From contig CAVVFX010000006.1 in NCBI GenBank assembly GCA_963747535.1, positions 1,240,001-1,304,000 on the forward strand: a stretch of DNA of 64,000 bases. Reading direction: 5' to 3'. The notes under the pieces are model-generated. The model was not told the origin of the DNA. It worked only from the letters and a program-made list of their open reading frames with translations, and did not search any database. The DNA is from CAVVFX01 sp963747535. GTDB lineage: Bacteria > Acidobacteriota > Terriglobia > Bryobacterales > Bryobacteraceae. The translations under genes and the position numbers were made by a program. Positions 34,555 to 42,046 of this stretch are shown piece after piece. The number at the start of each line of letters is the position of its first letter. Position 1 is the stretch's first letter.

Positions 34555-34572
34555 AGTGCACTACGCCATTCT

Positions 34573-34599
34573 GGAACCGCTTGCTTACGCGCGCGGCTC
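34573..34599 (+). repeat. GGAACCGCTTGCTTACGCGC element, copy 1
   Basis: The 27-bp core recurs inverted at 38220-38246 (one mismatch) and direct at 40887-40913. It sits in the 176-bp gap between the PH-like gene and the DUF190 gene. Confidence 0.85.
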
Positions 34600-34730
34600 G
34601 GTACCGCTGATTCTGGGCGGTTGGAATGGTTATTCGGTCGCAGATACTGCGCACTGTACCCCAGGTTCCCTGGAGGTACACTAGAGCACGAGGTTCGTGT
34701 TCGAAAACGACCGATTGAAGGGGAGGTCCC

Positions 34731-35465
34731 ATGCTAACCAAAGGACCGGCTCGCAAGGTCACGATATTCGTCAACGAGACGGCGCAGTACCACATGCAAT
34801 CCCTGCATGATGCCATCCTGGCATTCCTCCTCCACAAAGGAGTGGCAGGCGCCACCGCAACCCGGGCATTTGCCGGTTTCGGATCTCATCAGCAGTTGCA
34901 CACGCCCAATATCGAGGTGCTGTACATCGACCTGCCGATTCGCGTTGAGTTCATCGAGACGGCGGAGAAAGTGGACGAAATCCTGCCCACCCTCTACGAG
35001 ATGGTGAACGACGGCCTGATCGAAGTGCAGGACACCACGGTCGTCAAGCTGGCCCGGAAGTCGCCCAAACCTGACAAGAAGCTACCTCACGAGAGACATG
35101 CCGGACCCGCGACGTTGCTGCGCGTCTATATAGGAGAGGCCGACCGCTGGCACGATGAGCCGCTGCATGACGCCATAGTAAAAAGGCTCCGCATGATGGA
35201 GATCGCCGGCGCGACGGTGTATCGCGGGATCCTCGGCTACGGCGCCAAGGGGCATGAGCACAAGCGAAGCTTCTTCCATCCCACCAGGGATCTTCCCGTC
35301 ATGATCTCGGTGATCGATACAAAAGAGAAGATCGCCGCGGCGGCCGAGGCGATTGAGGACATGCTGCAGGACGGCCTGATTGTCCTGTCAGACGTGGACA
35401 TGGTGCGGCTGGTTCGCAGCCACAGTGTAACGGAGGCGCCCAATGCTGCCGGCACAGCCCGCTAA
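34731..35465 (+). CDS. Tandem DUF190 (PII-like) protein
   Basis: The 244-residue protein contains two DUF190 domains: residues about 8-108 (KVTIFVNETAQYH ... HDAILAFLLHKGVAGATATRAFAGFGSH) and about 127-232 (LRVYIGEADRW ... DAIVKRLRMMEIAGATVYRGILGYGAKG). DUF190 proteins share the PII ferredoxin-like fold and usually sit beside the fluoride exporter CrcB; no crcB is present here. The first domain is the more divergent. A GGGGAGG ribosome-binding site precedes the ATG. It heads a run of four overlapping genes, suggesting a sensory role for the downstream ATPase and GTPase. Confidence 0.87.
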   Translation: MLTKGPARKVTIFVNETAQYHMQSLHDAILAFLLHKGVAGATATRAFAGFGSHQQLHTPNIEVLYIDLPIRVEFIETAEKVDEILPTLYEMVNDGLIEVQDTTVVKLARKSPKPDKKLPHERHAGPATLLRVYIGEADRWHDEPLHDAIVKRLRMMEIAGATVYRGILGYGAKGHEHKRSFFHPTRDLPVMISVIDTKEKIAAAAEAIEDMLQDGLIVLSDVDMVRLVRSHSVTEAPNAAGTAR

Positions 35466-35814
35466 GCTCATGCGCATCCATATTTCCGAATCGGACCGCT
35501 TCGGCGATAAACCTCTCTACGAAGCCATTGTCGCCAAATGCCGCGAGATGAAAATCGCCGGCGCAACCGTGCTCCGGGGCCTGGAGGGTTACGGTGAAAC
35601 GGCCGAACTGCACAAGTCGCACGTGGCGCACCATAATCAGCCGATCGTCATTGCGATTGTGGATTCGGCCGACAAACTGGCGCAGCTTGCTCCAGCCGTC
35701 GAAGCCATGATGAACACGGGTTTGCTGGCGGTGTCGGATGTTCAGATGATCCGAGTCGAGAAAAAGATAGCAGCGCCGCAGAGTACGGCCGGACCGAATG
35801 CACCCTGCGCCTGA
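35443..35814 (+). CDS. Single-domain DUF190 (PII-like) protein
   Basis: The 123-residue protein is one DUF190 unit (MRIHISESDRFGDKPLYEAI, then MKIAGATVLRGLEGYGETAELH and VAIVDSADKLAQL-type elements), with a short disordered tail. It overlaps the tandem DUF190 gene by 23 bp and the ATPase gene by 17 bp. GGAGG 7 nt before the ATG at 35443 decides the start over the later ATG at 35470. The second domain of its neighbour is its closest relative, so it probably arose by duplication. PII-like trimers bind nucleotides or small anions; the ligand here is unknown. Confidence 0.86.
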   Translation: MLPAQPAKLMRIHISESDRFGDKPLYEAIVAKCREMKIAGATVLRGLEGYGETAELHKSHVAHHNQPIVIAIVDSADKLAQLAPAVEAMMNTGLLAVSDVQMIRVEKKIAAPQSTAGPNAPCA

Positions 35815-36532
35815 ATCCACGCACGACGCTTCGCAGTCTTTTCCAATGGTTGGACGCCGGCAGGAATTCCGTGCGCTGATGGCCGCACTTGGAGCGGGGC
35901 AATCGCGTCTGATCACAGGACCAATCGGGACCGGCAAGAGGCGCCTGATGCAGGAAGTGCTCGAATCCGCCCGGCAACCCTTTGTCCGCGTTCGAGGCGA
36001 GGAAGTCTTGCACGACATGCTCGTCCAACTCGGGGCCGCACTGAATTGCGCACCGTCCTCGCCTGACCGCCGCAAGCCGACCAGCGCGGCGCTCCGCAGG
36101 CTTGTGCTCGATGCCCTCCAGCGCACTCCGCAATGCGTGGTGGTGGAGAACCTGCGTGGGGCGAGTCCGCGCATGTACCGGTTTCTCCAACAGGTCTACT
36201 GGACGGAGGGAGTTTCGTTAATCGTCACGACAACTTCGCGCGGCGACTTGGGATACGTCCAGCGGCTATTGTGGGATCCGCGGGAAGAGATCGTGGTCGA
36301 GCCTCTCTCCCACGCCGAGGCGCGACTGCTCTTCGACCAGGCCGCGCGGCACTTCGCCATCGAGTTTTCCGCCGTTGACGATTTCGGCCGTAAGGTGCTG
36401 GCAGCTGCAAAAGGTAATCCCGGCCAGATTCTGGCGATGTGCCGCATGGCGTCGAAGCCGGAGTACCAGGGCGCCGGCTACATCAGGTTCCTCCCCTTGC
36501 GGATGGATATGTTATCCGCTTTTCTCCCATGA
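35798..36532 (+). CDS. AAA/STAND-like ATPase, stand-alone domain
   Basis: The 244-residue protein has a Walker A GPIGTGKR (41-48), a Walker B-like strand CVVVENL with Glu in place of the usual Asp, and a sensor-1-like LIVTTTSRGDL. The start VGRRQEFRALMAAL is typical of ORC/STAND ATPases. A C-terminal helical region (about 185-244) corresponds to the lid domain. No DNA-binding or effector domain is attached, so it probably acts through a partner. It overlaps the DUF190 gene upstream and shares an ATGA with the dynamin-like gene downstream. Confidence 0.78.
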   Translation: MHPAPESTHDASQSFPMVGRRQEFRALMAALGAGQSRLITGPIGTGKRRLMQEVLESARQPFVRVRGEEVLHDMLVQLGAALNCAPSSPDRRKPTSAALRRLVLDALQRTPQCVVVENLRGASPRMYRFLQQVYWTEGVSLIVTTTSRGDLGYVQRLLWDPREEIVVEPLSHAEARLLFDQAARHFAIEFSAVDDFGRKVLAAAKGNPGQILAMCRMASKPEYQGAGYIRFLPLRMDMLSAFLP

Positions 36533-38190
36533 CCGGCGCCATTCGCGAGTCGATCGAGACTGTCCGGACGTACTGCGAACGTTACCAGATTACGGCCTTG
36601 AAAGATTTTCTGGAAAGCTGCCAGGTTTTCTCCGAAGAGCGGACTCTGAACGTCGCCGTGCTGGGCAGGTTTAAGGCAGGGAAAAGCAGTTTTCTGAATC
36701 ACCTGCTCGGGAAAGCGCTATTGCCGGTGGGTGTGATCCCGGTCACCAGCGTGGTCACCGAAATTCAGTACGGGCTGGAAGAATCGGCCGCGATCCACTT
36801 TCTTGATGGCCGGACCGAAAGCACGACCCTCGACTGTATCGCCGAGTTCATCTCCGAGGCCCAAAACCCGGGAAACAGAAGGCAAGTGGGCCGCGTGCGG
36901 GTTGAACTGCCGTCGATGGACGCGTACCGAGGCATTCGGTTCATCGACACTCCCGGCTTGGACAGCGTCTTTGAGCACAATACCGAGGCGTCTTTGGACT
37001 GGATTCCGAACGTGGGCCTGGCGCTGGTGGCTGTCGGTGTCGATCCGCCGCTATCGCAACACGACATCGAGTTGATTCGCAAACTGAATCGCTACACTCC
37101 CAGCATCTCGCTATTGCTGACGAAAGTGGATCTTCTCGCGAAGGACGAGCGAGAGCAGGTCCGCAAATTTGTCCAGGAGCAACTTGCGCATTACTGGAAC
37201 GGCTCCGTCCCTGTATTTCCGTATTCGACCCAGGCCGGGTTCGAGGAACTTCGGTCAAAGCTCGATCGGGATCTTTTGTCGCAGATCGGGACAGAGTCCG
37301 GAGAGCAACGCAAGATCGTCCTGCACCACAAGGTGGATTCATTGCTGAGCGAGTGCGCGGGCTATCTCACCCTGGCGTTGAAGGCGGCTGTGGTTGCGGA
37401 CTCCGAGCGGGAAGAGTTGCGCACCAGGATTCTTGGCCGGAAGGAAACTATAGACGACGCGCGTTTAGGGCTTCGCCTGCTGGTCCGCCACGCTATGGGC
37501 GCGACGCGCTCGACATTTGAAGGGTATCTGAGGAATGAAGAGGCGCTCGTGCGCCGGCGGCTGTTGACCCAACTGGAGAAGGAGTTCCCATCCTGGACGC
37601 GCAGTCTGCGCACCGCGGCCGAACGCTTCGACGATTGGCTCCGTGAACGCGTGATGGAAGAGATGTCGGAGGTTTCCAGGCGGCACGCAAGCGAGTTTGC
37701 GGAACCCCTGCAGGGCGTCGGCCGGCAACTCGCGCACTCGCTGCAGGATTTCCGGAACCGGCTGTCCGAGCGAGCGCTTGAGACTCTCGGTGTGCCTCTG
37801 CGAACCACGGAGATGGATTTGAATGCGGAGGATCCCCGGTCCCCGGATGTGCGCGTCGGGAAGATCTTCGATCGCAATTGGGAACTGCTGTCTTTCCTCG
37901 TTCCGATGACGCTGTTTCGCGGTACCGTCAAATCGCACTTTCAGCGTAAGGTCGGCGACGTCGTGTTTGAGAACCTGTCGCGCCTGGTGTCCCAGTGGGA
38001 AGAGGTCATCAATAACGCGTTGTTGAGGCTTGAACTCGATGCCACGCGGCGCCTGGACGATCTGATGTCAACTACGGGTAAACTCATCGCCTCCACCGGA
38101 CAGGACGCGCCCCGGATTCAGCAGGATCTTGATCACCTGCGTTCCTTGTGGGACAGACTTCGGTCTGTCCAGCCGGCAAGGCCGAAGTGA
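36529..38190 (+). CDS. Dynamin-family GTPase 2
   Basis: The 553-residue protein starts at the ATG overlapping the ATPase stop. It has G1 GRFKAGKSS (46-54), a TSVVTEI switch I region, switch II DTPGLDS, and G4 TKVD. The rest (about 250-553) is a long helical stalk with one hydrophobic patch (ELLSFLVPMTLF, about 455-466), which may be the membrane paddle. It is shorter than GTPase 1 and only distantly similar to it. Bacterial dynamins often occur as two different genes whose products assemble together. Here the two genes are separated by the PII-like and ATPase genes. Confidence 0.87.
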   Translation: MTGAIRESIETVRTYCERYQITALKDFLESCQVFSEERTLNVAVLGRFKAGKSSFLNHLLGKALLPVGVIPVTSVVTEIQYGLEESAAIHFLDGRTESTTLDCIAEFISEAQNPGNRRQVGRVRVELPSMDAYRGIRFIDTPGLDSVFEHNTEASLDWIPNVGLALVAVGVDPPLSQHDIELIRKLNRYTPSISLLLTKVDLLAKDEREQVRKFVQEQLAHYWNGSVPVFPYSTQAGFEELRSKLDRDLLSQIGTESGEQRKIVLHHKVDSLLSECAGYLTLALKAAVVADSEREELRTRILGRKETIDDARLGLRLLVRHAMGATRSTFEGYLRNEEALVRRRLLTQLEKEFPSWTRSLRTAAERFDDWLRERVMEEMSEVSRRHASEFAEPLQGVGRQLAHSLQDFRNRLSERALETLGVPLRTTEMDLNAEDPRSPDVRVGKIFDRNWELLSFLVPMTLFRGTVKSHFQRKVGDVVFENLSRLVSQWEEVINNALLRLELDATRRLDDLMSTTGKLIASTGQDAPRIQQDLDHLRSLWDRLRSVQPARPK

Positions 38191-38203
38191 TGATGCCTGT
38201 TGG

Positions 38204-38246
38204 CTCGGAAGTTGTTGCTGAGCCACGCGCGTAAGCAAGCGGTTCC
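38204..38246 (-). repeat. GGAACCGCTTGCTTACGCGC element, inverted copy 2 (longer form)
   Basis: Read on the minus strand, the 27-bp core at 38220-38246 is followed by AGCAACAACTTCCGAGCC. This longer form matches the copy at 40887-40930 over about 43 bp. It begins 14 bp past the dynamin-like gene 2 stop. Confidence 0.85.
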
Positions 38247-38275
38247 GTACGCCAATTTTTGCGGGTTGGTACCAG

Positions 38276-39304
38276 TCAGCGATGGCGGGTTGGCGGGGTT
38301 GCAATAGAGCTGAGTACTTCGGCGCTCTCGGAAATCCGGTTCTGATGATACAGCGCGCTGGCCAGGACTCGCGACGCCTCGGCGTTCGTAGAATTCTGTT
38401 TGAGCACGACGCGGCACAATTTCTCGGCGGTTGCGTATTGCCCATCTTTTAAGAGCGACCGAGCTTTCTCGACGTTGTCCCACTCCCGTCCGTTTGGACT
38501 GTAGGCGCGGTTCGCGGACGACGATTCCGCCGCGGCCGCGGTGGAGGCTTTCGCTGACGAAGATCCCGGAGCCGGCTTCAGAATTCCGGCAAACTGAAAC
38601 CCGAGAACGGCTACGACTAGCGCGGCCGCTACTGTGCTCATGGAGGCTCTGATGCCCGGCAGTTTCCGGCCCCACTCAGCTTCGCCCGTAAGTGTCGAAG
38701 GCGACGGCCCGGTAGGAGCCCCGGTCAACTGCTCGACCTTCTGCTGCAGAAGTTCGATGGCATATTGGGCCCGGTCCATGGCGTGTTCGAGCCTGGCGAC
38801 AGTGAGCGCCTGGGCTTCAATGGCCGCGTGAAGCTTGGTTACCGCTTCGTCCCGAGCCTCGCTGGAATGGCCGTTTACCGAGACCGGCAGGTCCTTGGTC
38901 AATTGCGGCGCAAGATATTTTCCCCCATCCCGGACGTAGCGGATGGCTTCGTTTAAGTGGCGCGAAGGACCACTGCGCACGATATAAGCGTCGGCGCCGG
39001 CGGAGAGGAGGTCATCGGCGATATTGCGGTCCGGCGACGCTCCCAGCACGATGATCCTGGTGCTCCGGCTCCCGGGCCTGACGGCCTCGATAATCTCTCG
39101 CGCGCTCATATCCGGAAGCTGGGCATCGATCACCGCAATTTCAGGTTGATGAGTCTGTATATCGGAAATTGCGGTTGTCCCATCGGTGCATTCGGACAAC
39201 AACAGGAAATTCGACTTAGTCTGGAGAAATGCTGAAAGGCCGTCACTCGACAGCGATCCATCACCCGCGAATAAGAAAGTGACTGTGTTCGATAGGTTCG
39301 GCAT
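38276..39304 (-). CDS. Degenerate receiver domain-transmembrane-TPR protein
   Basis: The 342-residue protein starts with a NarL-type receiver domain (about 8-130). The phosphoacceptor position is kept (D60 in AVIDAQLPD), but the acidic pair is reduced to GDG (D15) and the invariant Lys is Arg (R110). Normal phosphorylation is therefore doubtful. A helical coiled-coil region (about 150-195), one transmembrane helix (about 221-240), a Ser/Ala linker, and a C-terminal TPR-like segment (KARSLLKDGQYATAEKLCRVVLKQ) follow. There is no DNA-binding domain. It converges on the dynamin-like gene 2 and may be independent of it. Confidence 0.78.
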   Translation of the reverse strand: MPNLSNTVTFLFAGDGSLSSDGLSAFLQTKSNFLLLSECTDGTTAISDIQTHQPEIAVIDAQLPDMSAREIIEAVRPGSRSTRIIVLGASPDRNIADDLLSAGADAYIVRSGPSRHLNEAIRYVRDGGKYLAPQLTKDLPVSVNGHSSEARDEAVTKLHAAIEAQALTVARLEHAMDRAQYAIELLQQKVEQLTGAPTGPSPSTLTGEAEWGRKLPGIRASMSTVAAALVVAVLGFQFAGILKPAPGSSSAKASTAAAAESSSANRAYSPNGREWDNVEKARSLLKDGQYATAEKLCRVVLKQNSTNAEASRVLASALYHQNRISESAEVLSSIATPPTRHR

Positions 39305-39595
39305 AGCTGCTTCCCGTGCCTTAAGAACGTATCATGCAGTATGTGTCGGGGCAACGTTTCAATGAGTATGTACACGAAGCGCTATATTCAATAGTAAGTA
39401 GCTCCGAGTCATTGAATGTTCAAGCCGACCACGTTGGAATGAACCGGGACAATCTGTCCGGCAACATCGCATTGCACGGAGGCCGCTCAGTGGGGCAGGG
39501 AGGCAGCAGTGTCCTGTCCTTATACACCCGCGCAGACTGCCAGGAATACGCAAACAGAAAGAATCTTCATGGGGTCGTTATAGTATCTATTAATC
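39305..39595. other. Upstream region of msrB and of the receiver-TPR gene
   Basis: This 290-bp divergent intergenic stretch probably carries both promoters. I see no repeat and no credible gene in it. Confidence 0.4.
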
Positions 39596-39991
39596 ATGGC
39601 TGACAAAATCGAGAAGACCGAGCAGGAATGGCGTAAACAATTGTCCGACGAGCAATACAAGGTCGCGCGATGCGGTGGGACGGAACCTGCGTTTACCGGG
39701 GAGTATTGGGATAATCACGATCCGGGTACGTACCGCTGCGTGTGTTGCGGGGAGCCGTTGTTCGATTCGCAAACCAAGTTCGAGTCCGGCAGCGGATGGC
39801 CAAGCTTCTATAAGCCAGTCGATCCGAATAACGTCGAACTGCTCGTGGACCGCAGCCACGGCATGACCCGCACCGAAGTCAAATGCTCCCAATGCGGCGC
39901 GCATCTGGGACATGTTTTCCCCGACGGCCCGCGTCCCACGGGCCAGCGCTTCTGTATGAACTCGGCGTCCCTTAACTTCGAGAAGAAGTAG
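39596..39991 (+). CDS. msrB: Peptide-methionine (R)-S-oxide reductase
   Basis: The 131-residue enzyme repairs the R epimer of methionine sulphoxide in oxidised proteins. It has two zinc CxxC pairs (CVCC and CSQC), the GSGWPSFYKPV substrate loop, HGMTRTEVKC, HLGHVFPDGP, and the catalytic cysteine in RFCMNSASL (C120). There is no signal peptide, so it acts in the cytosol. Length is standard for MsrB. No msrA lies nearby. Confidence 0.96.
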   Translation: MADKIEKTEQEWRKQLSDEQYKVARCGGTEPAFTGEYWDNHDPGTYRCVCCGEPLFDSQTKFESGSGWPSFYKPVDPNNVELLVDRSHGMTRTEVKCSQCGAHLGHVFPDGPRPTGQRFCMNSASLNFEKK

Positions 39992-40146
39992 AAAGTCAAC
40001 ACGTGTTCAGCATTTGCTGATCGGGCTGCCCAATGCGAGGCGGACGGCCTCGTCCCGGGCACCCTCCAGGCATGACGGTCAGGCTAGCTTTCCCATTCGT
40101 TATACAAGCGGCGGACAGATGCCCCCGGGTCACGAAAGGTGAGAGC

Positions 40147-40848
40147 TTGAAATATCTACTTACGGCGCTGGCACTGCTCACGGCAAGTACGGCCGCGTGG
40201 GGCCAGTTTCGTTTTCGCGAGCTGAATTTGAATTCGGTCGAGTTGTCGGAGAACGGGTCGCCGGTCTTTGTTTACAACTACGGCATGATCCTCAAACAAG
40301 GAGCAGCGGCGGATCGAACCCGCTTCTGCTATCTGCATCCGGTCTATGCGCCTGACGGCGTGGTGATCACGGACGATTTTCCGGAAGATCATCCACACCA
40401 CCGTGGAATCAATTGGGCGTGGCCCGTGGTTACCGTGGATGGCAAGACCTATGATCTGTGGACCATTAAAGGCATGCTCGCTCATTTCGAGAAATGGAAC
40501 CGCAAGGAAGCCAGCCAGGATTCGGCGGTACTGGGTTTCACCGACGGTTGGTACATCGGCGAGCGAAAAGTGGTGGAAGAGGAGATTGAGATCACCGCGC
40601 ATCCCGTGGCAGACGGACGGCGGGATCTCGACTTCATCGTACGGCTGCGTCCCATTGCGAACGACGTCTCCATTCGTGGAACGAACGAGGGTGGCAAAGG
40701 CTATGGGGGATTCAATATCCGATTCGCGCCGCGCACCGGCACGCGCATCGATACAGCCACGCTTGCCAATTCGCCTGATAGCGATCTGAAGCCGAATCAG
40801 TGGGCCGAACTTACCGGGCAATTCGGCGACGAACCAGGTCTACGATAA
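40147..40848 (+). CDS. Secreted PmoA-family (DUF6807-like) protein, possibly C-terminally truncated
   Basis: The 233-residue protein starts at a TTG with AAAGGTGAG just upstream and a signal peptide (KYLLTALALLTASTAAWG). The mature part contains VYNYGMILKQGA, DDFPEDHPHHRGINWAWP and WYIGERKVVEEEIEI, as in the methane-oxygenase PmoA family of exported planctomycete and acidobacterial proteins. I infer no role in methane oxidation. The family is usually longer and continues with a His-rich beta-sandwich half. This frame ends after LTGQFGDEPGLR, 38 bp before a dispersed repeat, so the C-terminus may be lost. Function unknown. Confidence 0.72.
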   Translation: MKYLLTALALLTASTAAWGQFRFRELNLNSVELSENGSPVFVYNYGMILKQGAAADRTRFCYLHPVYAPDGVVITDDFPEDHPHHRGINWAWPVVTVDGKTYDLWTIKGMLAHFEKWNRKEASQDSAVLGFTDGWYIGERKVVEEEIEITAHPVADGRRDLDFIVRLRPIANDVSIRGTNEGGKGYGGFNIRFAPRTGTRIDTATLANSPDSDLKPNQWAELTGQFGDEPGLR

Positions 40849-40886
40849 GTTCATGTCGTAGTGCCTACTTGCAAAAACTGCCATAC

Positions 40887-40930
40887 GGAACCGCTTGCTT
40901 ACGCGCGCGGCTCAGCAACGACTTCCGAGC
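40887..40930 (+). repeat. GGAACCGCTTGCTTACGCGC element, copy 3 (longer form)
   Basis: The 27-bp core at 40887-40913 continues as AGCAACGACTTCCGAGCC, matching the inverted copy at 38204-38246. The 40849-41108 gap holds nothing else I can recognise. Confidence 0.85.
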
Positions 40931-41108
40931 CGCGGCCGTCAGAAGCTGAGAAAAAATCGGCCGCCTGCGGCCTTTGATTTTTTCCCAGCTCACCAGGGAG
41001 TGGTTATGCGAACTTTTGCAACTTGGTACCCGTGCCATGCTCAAATCCCCAATTGTGGCGGACGGCATCGTCCAGCCCGGTCGCCTGCCTTGCTAAATTT
41101 GCGATCAT

Positions 41109-41810
41109 TTGAGAGTGCTTGTTCCATCCATCCTCGCGGCCGGCGCCGGCGTACTCGCCTACGGCGTGCGCGGGAGGTCGTCGCGAATCTTCGGTCCCTC
41201 TGTGTGGCGGGGCGACACGCGGCGTAAGTCGGTTGCCATTACCTTCGACGATGGACCGAGCGAGACCACTCCCTTGTTACTCGACACGCTGCGTGCATAC
41301 GGCGTGTCCGCGACCTTTTTTGAGTGCGGCTCCAATGTCCGCCGCCTGCCGGACATCGCGCGGGAGGTCCACCGCGCCGGGCATGAGATCGGCAACCACA
41401 GCGACGCGCATCCGCTCTGCTGCTTCCGGTCGCCAGCCTTTATCCGCGACGATTTCACGCGCGCCCAGCAAACCTTCCGGGACACGCTCGGTGTGACGCC
41501 GACGCTCATGCGTGCCCCTTTCGGCGTCCGCTGGTTCGGCTACCGTGGCATGCAGGAGAAGTTGGGGTTGCTCGGCGTCATGTGGACCGTCATCGGGCTC
41601 GATTGGAAACTATCTCCCTCGGCCGTTTGCGATCGCGTCCTGAGCGCCGCTTCCAACGGTGCAATCGTGTGCCTGCACGACGGGCGCGGCTGCACTCCGA
41701 AACCAGACATCCACGCATCTTTGGAAGCAGTCAAACGAATTCTCCCGGCCTTGCTCGAGCGCGGGGTGAGATTCGAAACGGTCAGCCAGATCTTATGCCC
41801 AGTAACGTAA
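41109..41810 (+). CDS. Polysaccharide deacetylase, NodB-homology domain
   Basis: The 233-residue protein has a short hydrophobic N-terminus (VLVPSILAAGAGVLAYGV), probably an anchor or signal. The NodB-homology motifs are TFDDGP (D47, D48), the metal-binding NHSDAHP (H97, H101), RAPFGVRW and IVCLHDG. Enzymes of this family remove N- or O-acetyl groups from chitin, peptidoglycan or other glycans. The frame starts at TTG 41109. Its 3' end overlaps the ACP gene by 16 bp, so the three genes from here form one unit resembling nodB-nodF-nodE in order and type. Confidence 0.88.
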   Translation: MRVLVPSILAAGAGVLAYGVRGRSSRIFGPSVWRGDTRRKSVAITFDDGPSETTPLLLDTLRAYGVSATFFECGSNVRRLPDIAREVHRAGHEIGNHSDAHPLCCFRSPAFIRDDFTRAQQTFRDTLGVTPTLMRAPFGVRWFGYRGMQEKLGLLGVMWTVIGLDWKLSPSAVCDRVLSAASNGAIVCLHDGRGCTPKPDIHASLEAVKRILPALLERGVRFETVSQILCPVT

Positions 41811-42046
41811 CGGAAGAAGTCCTCGGCGTCATCGCCGATAACCAGAAGATTCCGCGGGAGTCTATTACTCTCGACAGCCGTTTTGAAGAGCTCGGCATGG
41901 ATTCCATGGACGCGGTGAACATCCTCTTCACACTCGAAGAGAAGTTCGATATCTCGATACCCGACGAAGCCGCGAAACAGATTCGCAACATCCGCGAGAT
42001 GGTGGATGGCGTCCAGCGGCTCATCGATGCGAAGGCTGTTCAGTAG
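41795..42046 (+). CDS. Acyl carrier protein
   Basis: The 83-residue acidic protein has the phosphopantetheine site GMDSMDAVN (S37) and the typical helix FTLEEKFDISIPDEAA. It is a specialised carrier, not the fabric ACP of fatty-acid synthesis, since it is embedded between a deacetylase and a ketosynthase. The ATG lies inside the deacetylase gene, and the stop overlaps the GTG of the ketosynthase by one nucleotide. It presumably carries the acyl chain built by the neighbour. Confidence 0.9.
   Translation: MPSNVTEEVLGVIADNQKIPRESITLDSRFEELGMDSMDAVNILFTLEEKFDISIPDEAAKQIRNIREMVDGVQRLIDAKAVQ

Noticed and set aside
34600..34730. Fluoride riboswitch ahead of the DUF190 genes
   Set aside because: The conserved GGCGAUGG...GCC core is not visible.
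40147..40848. Particulate methane monooxygenase subunit
   Set aside because: The family name PmoA here refers to an exported soluble protein family with HPHHRG motifs; no membrane helices of pMMO are present.
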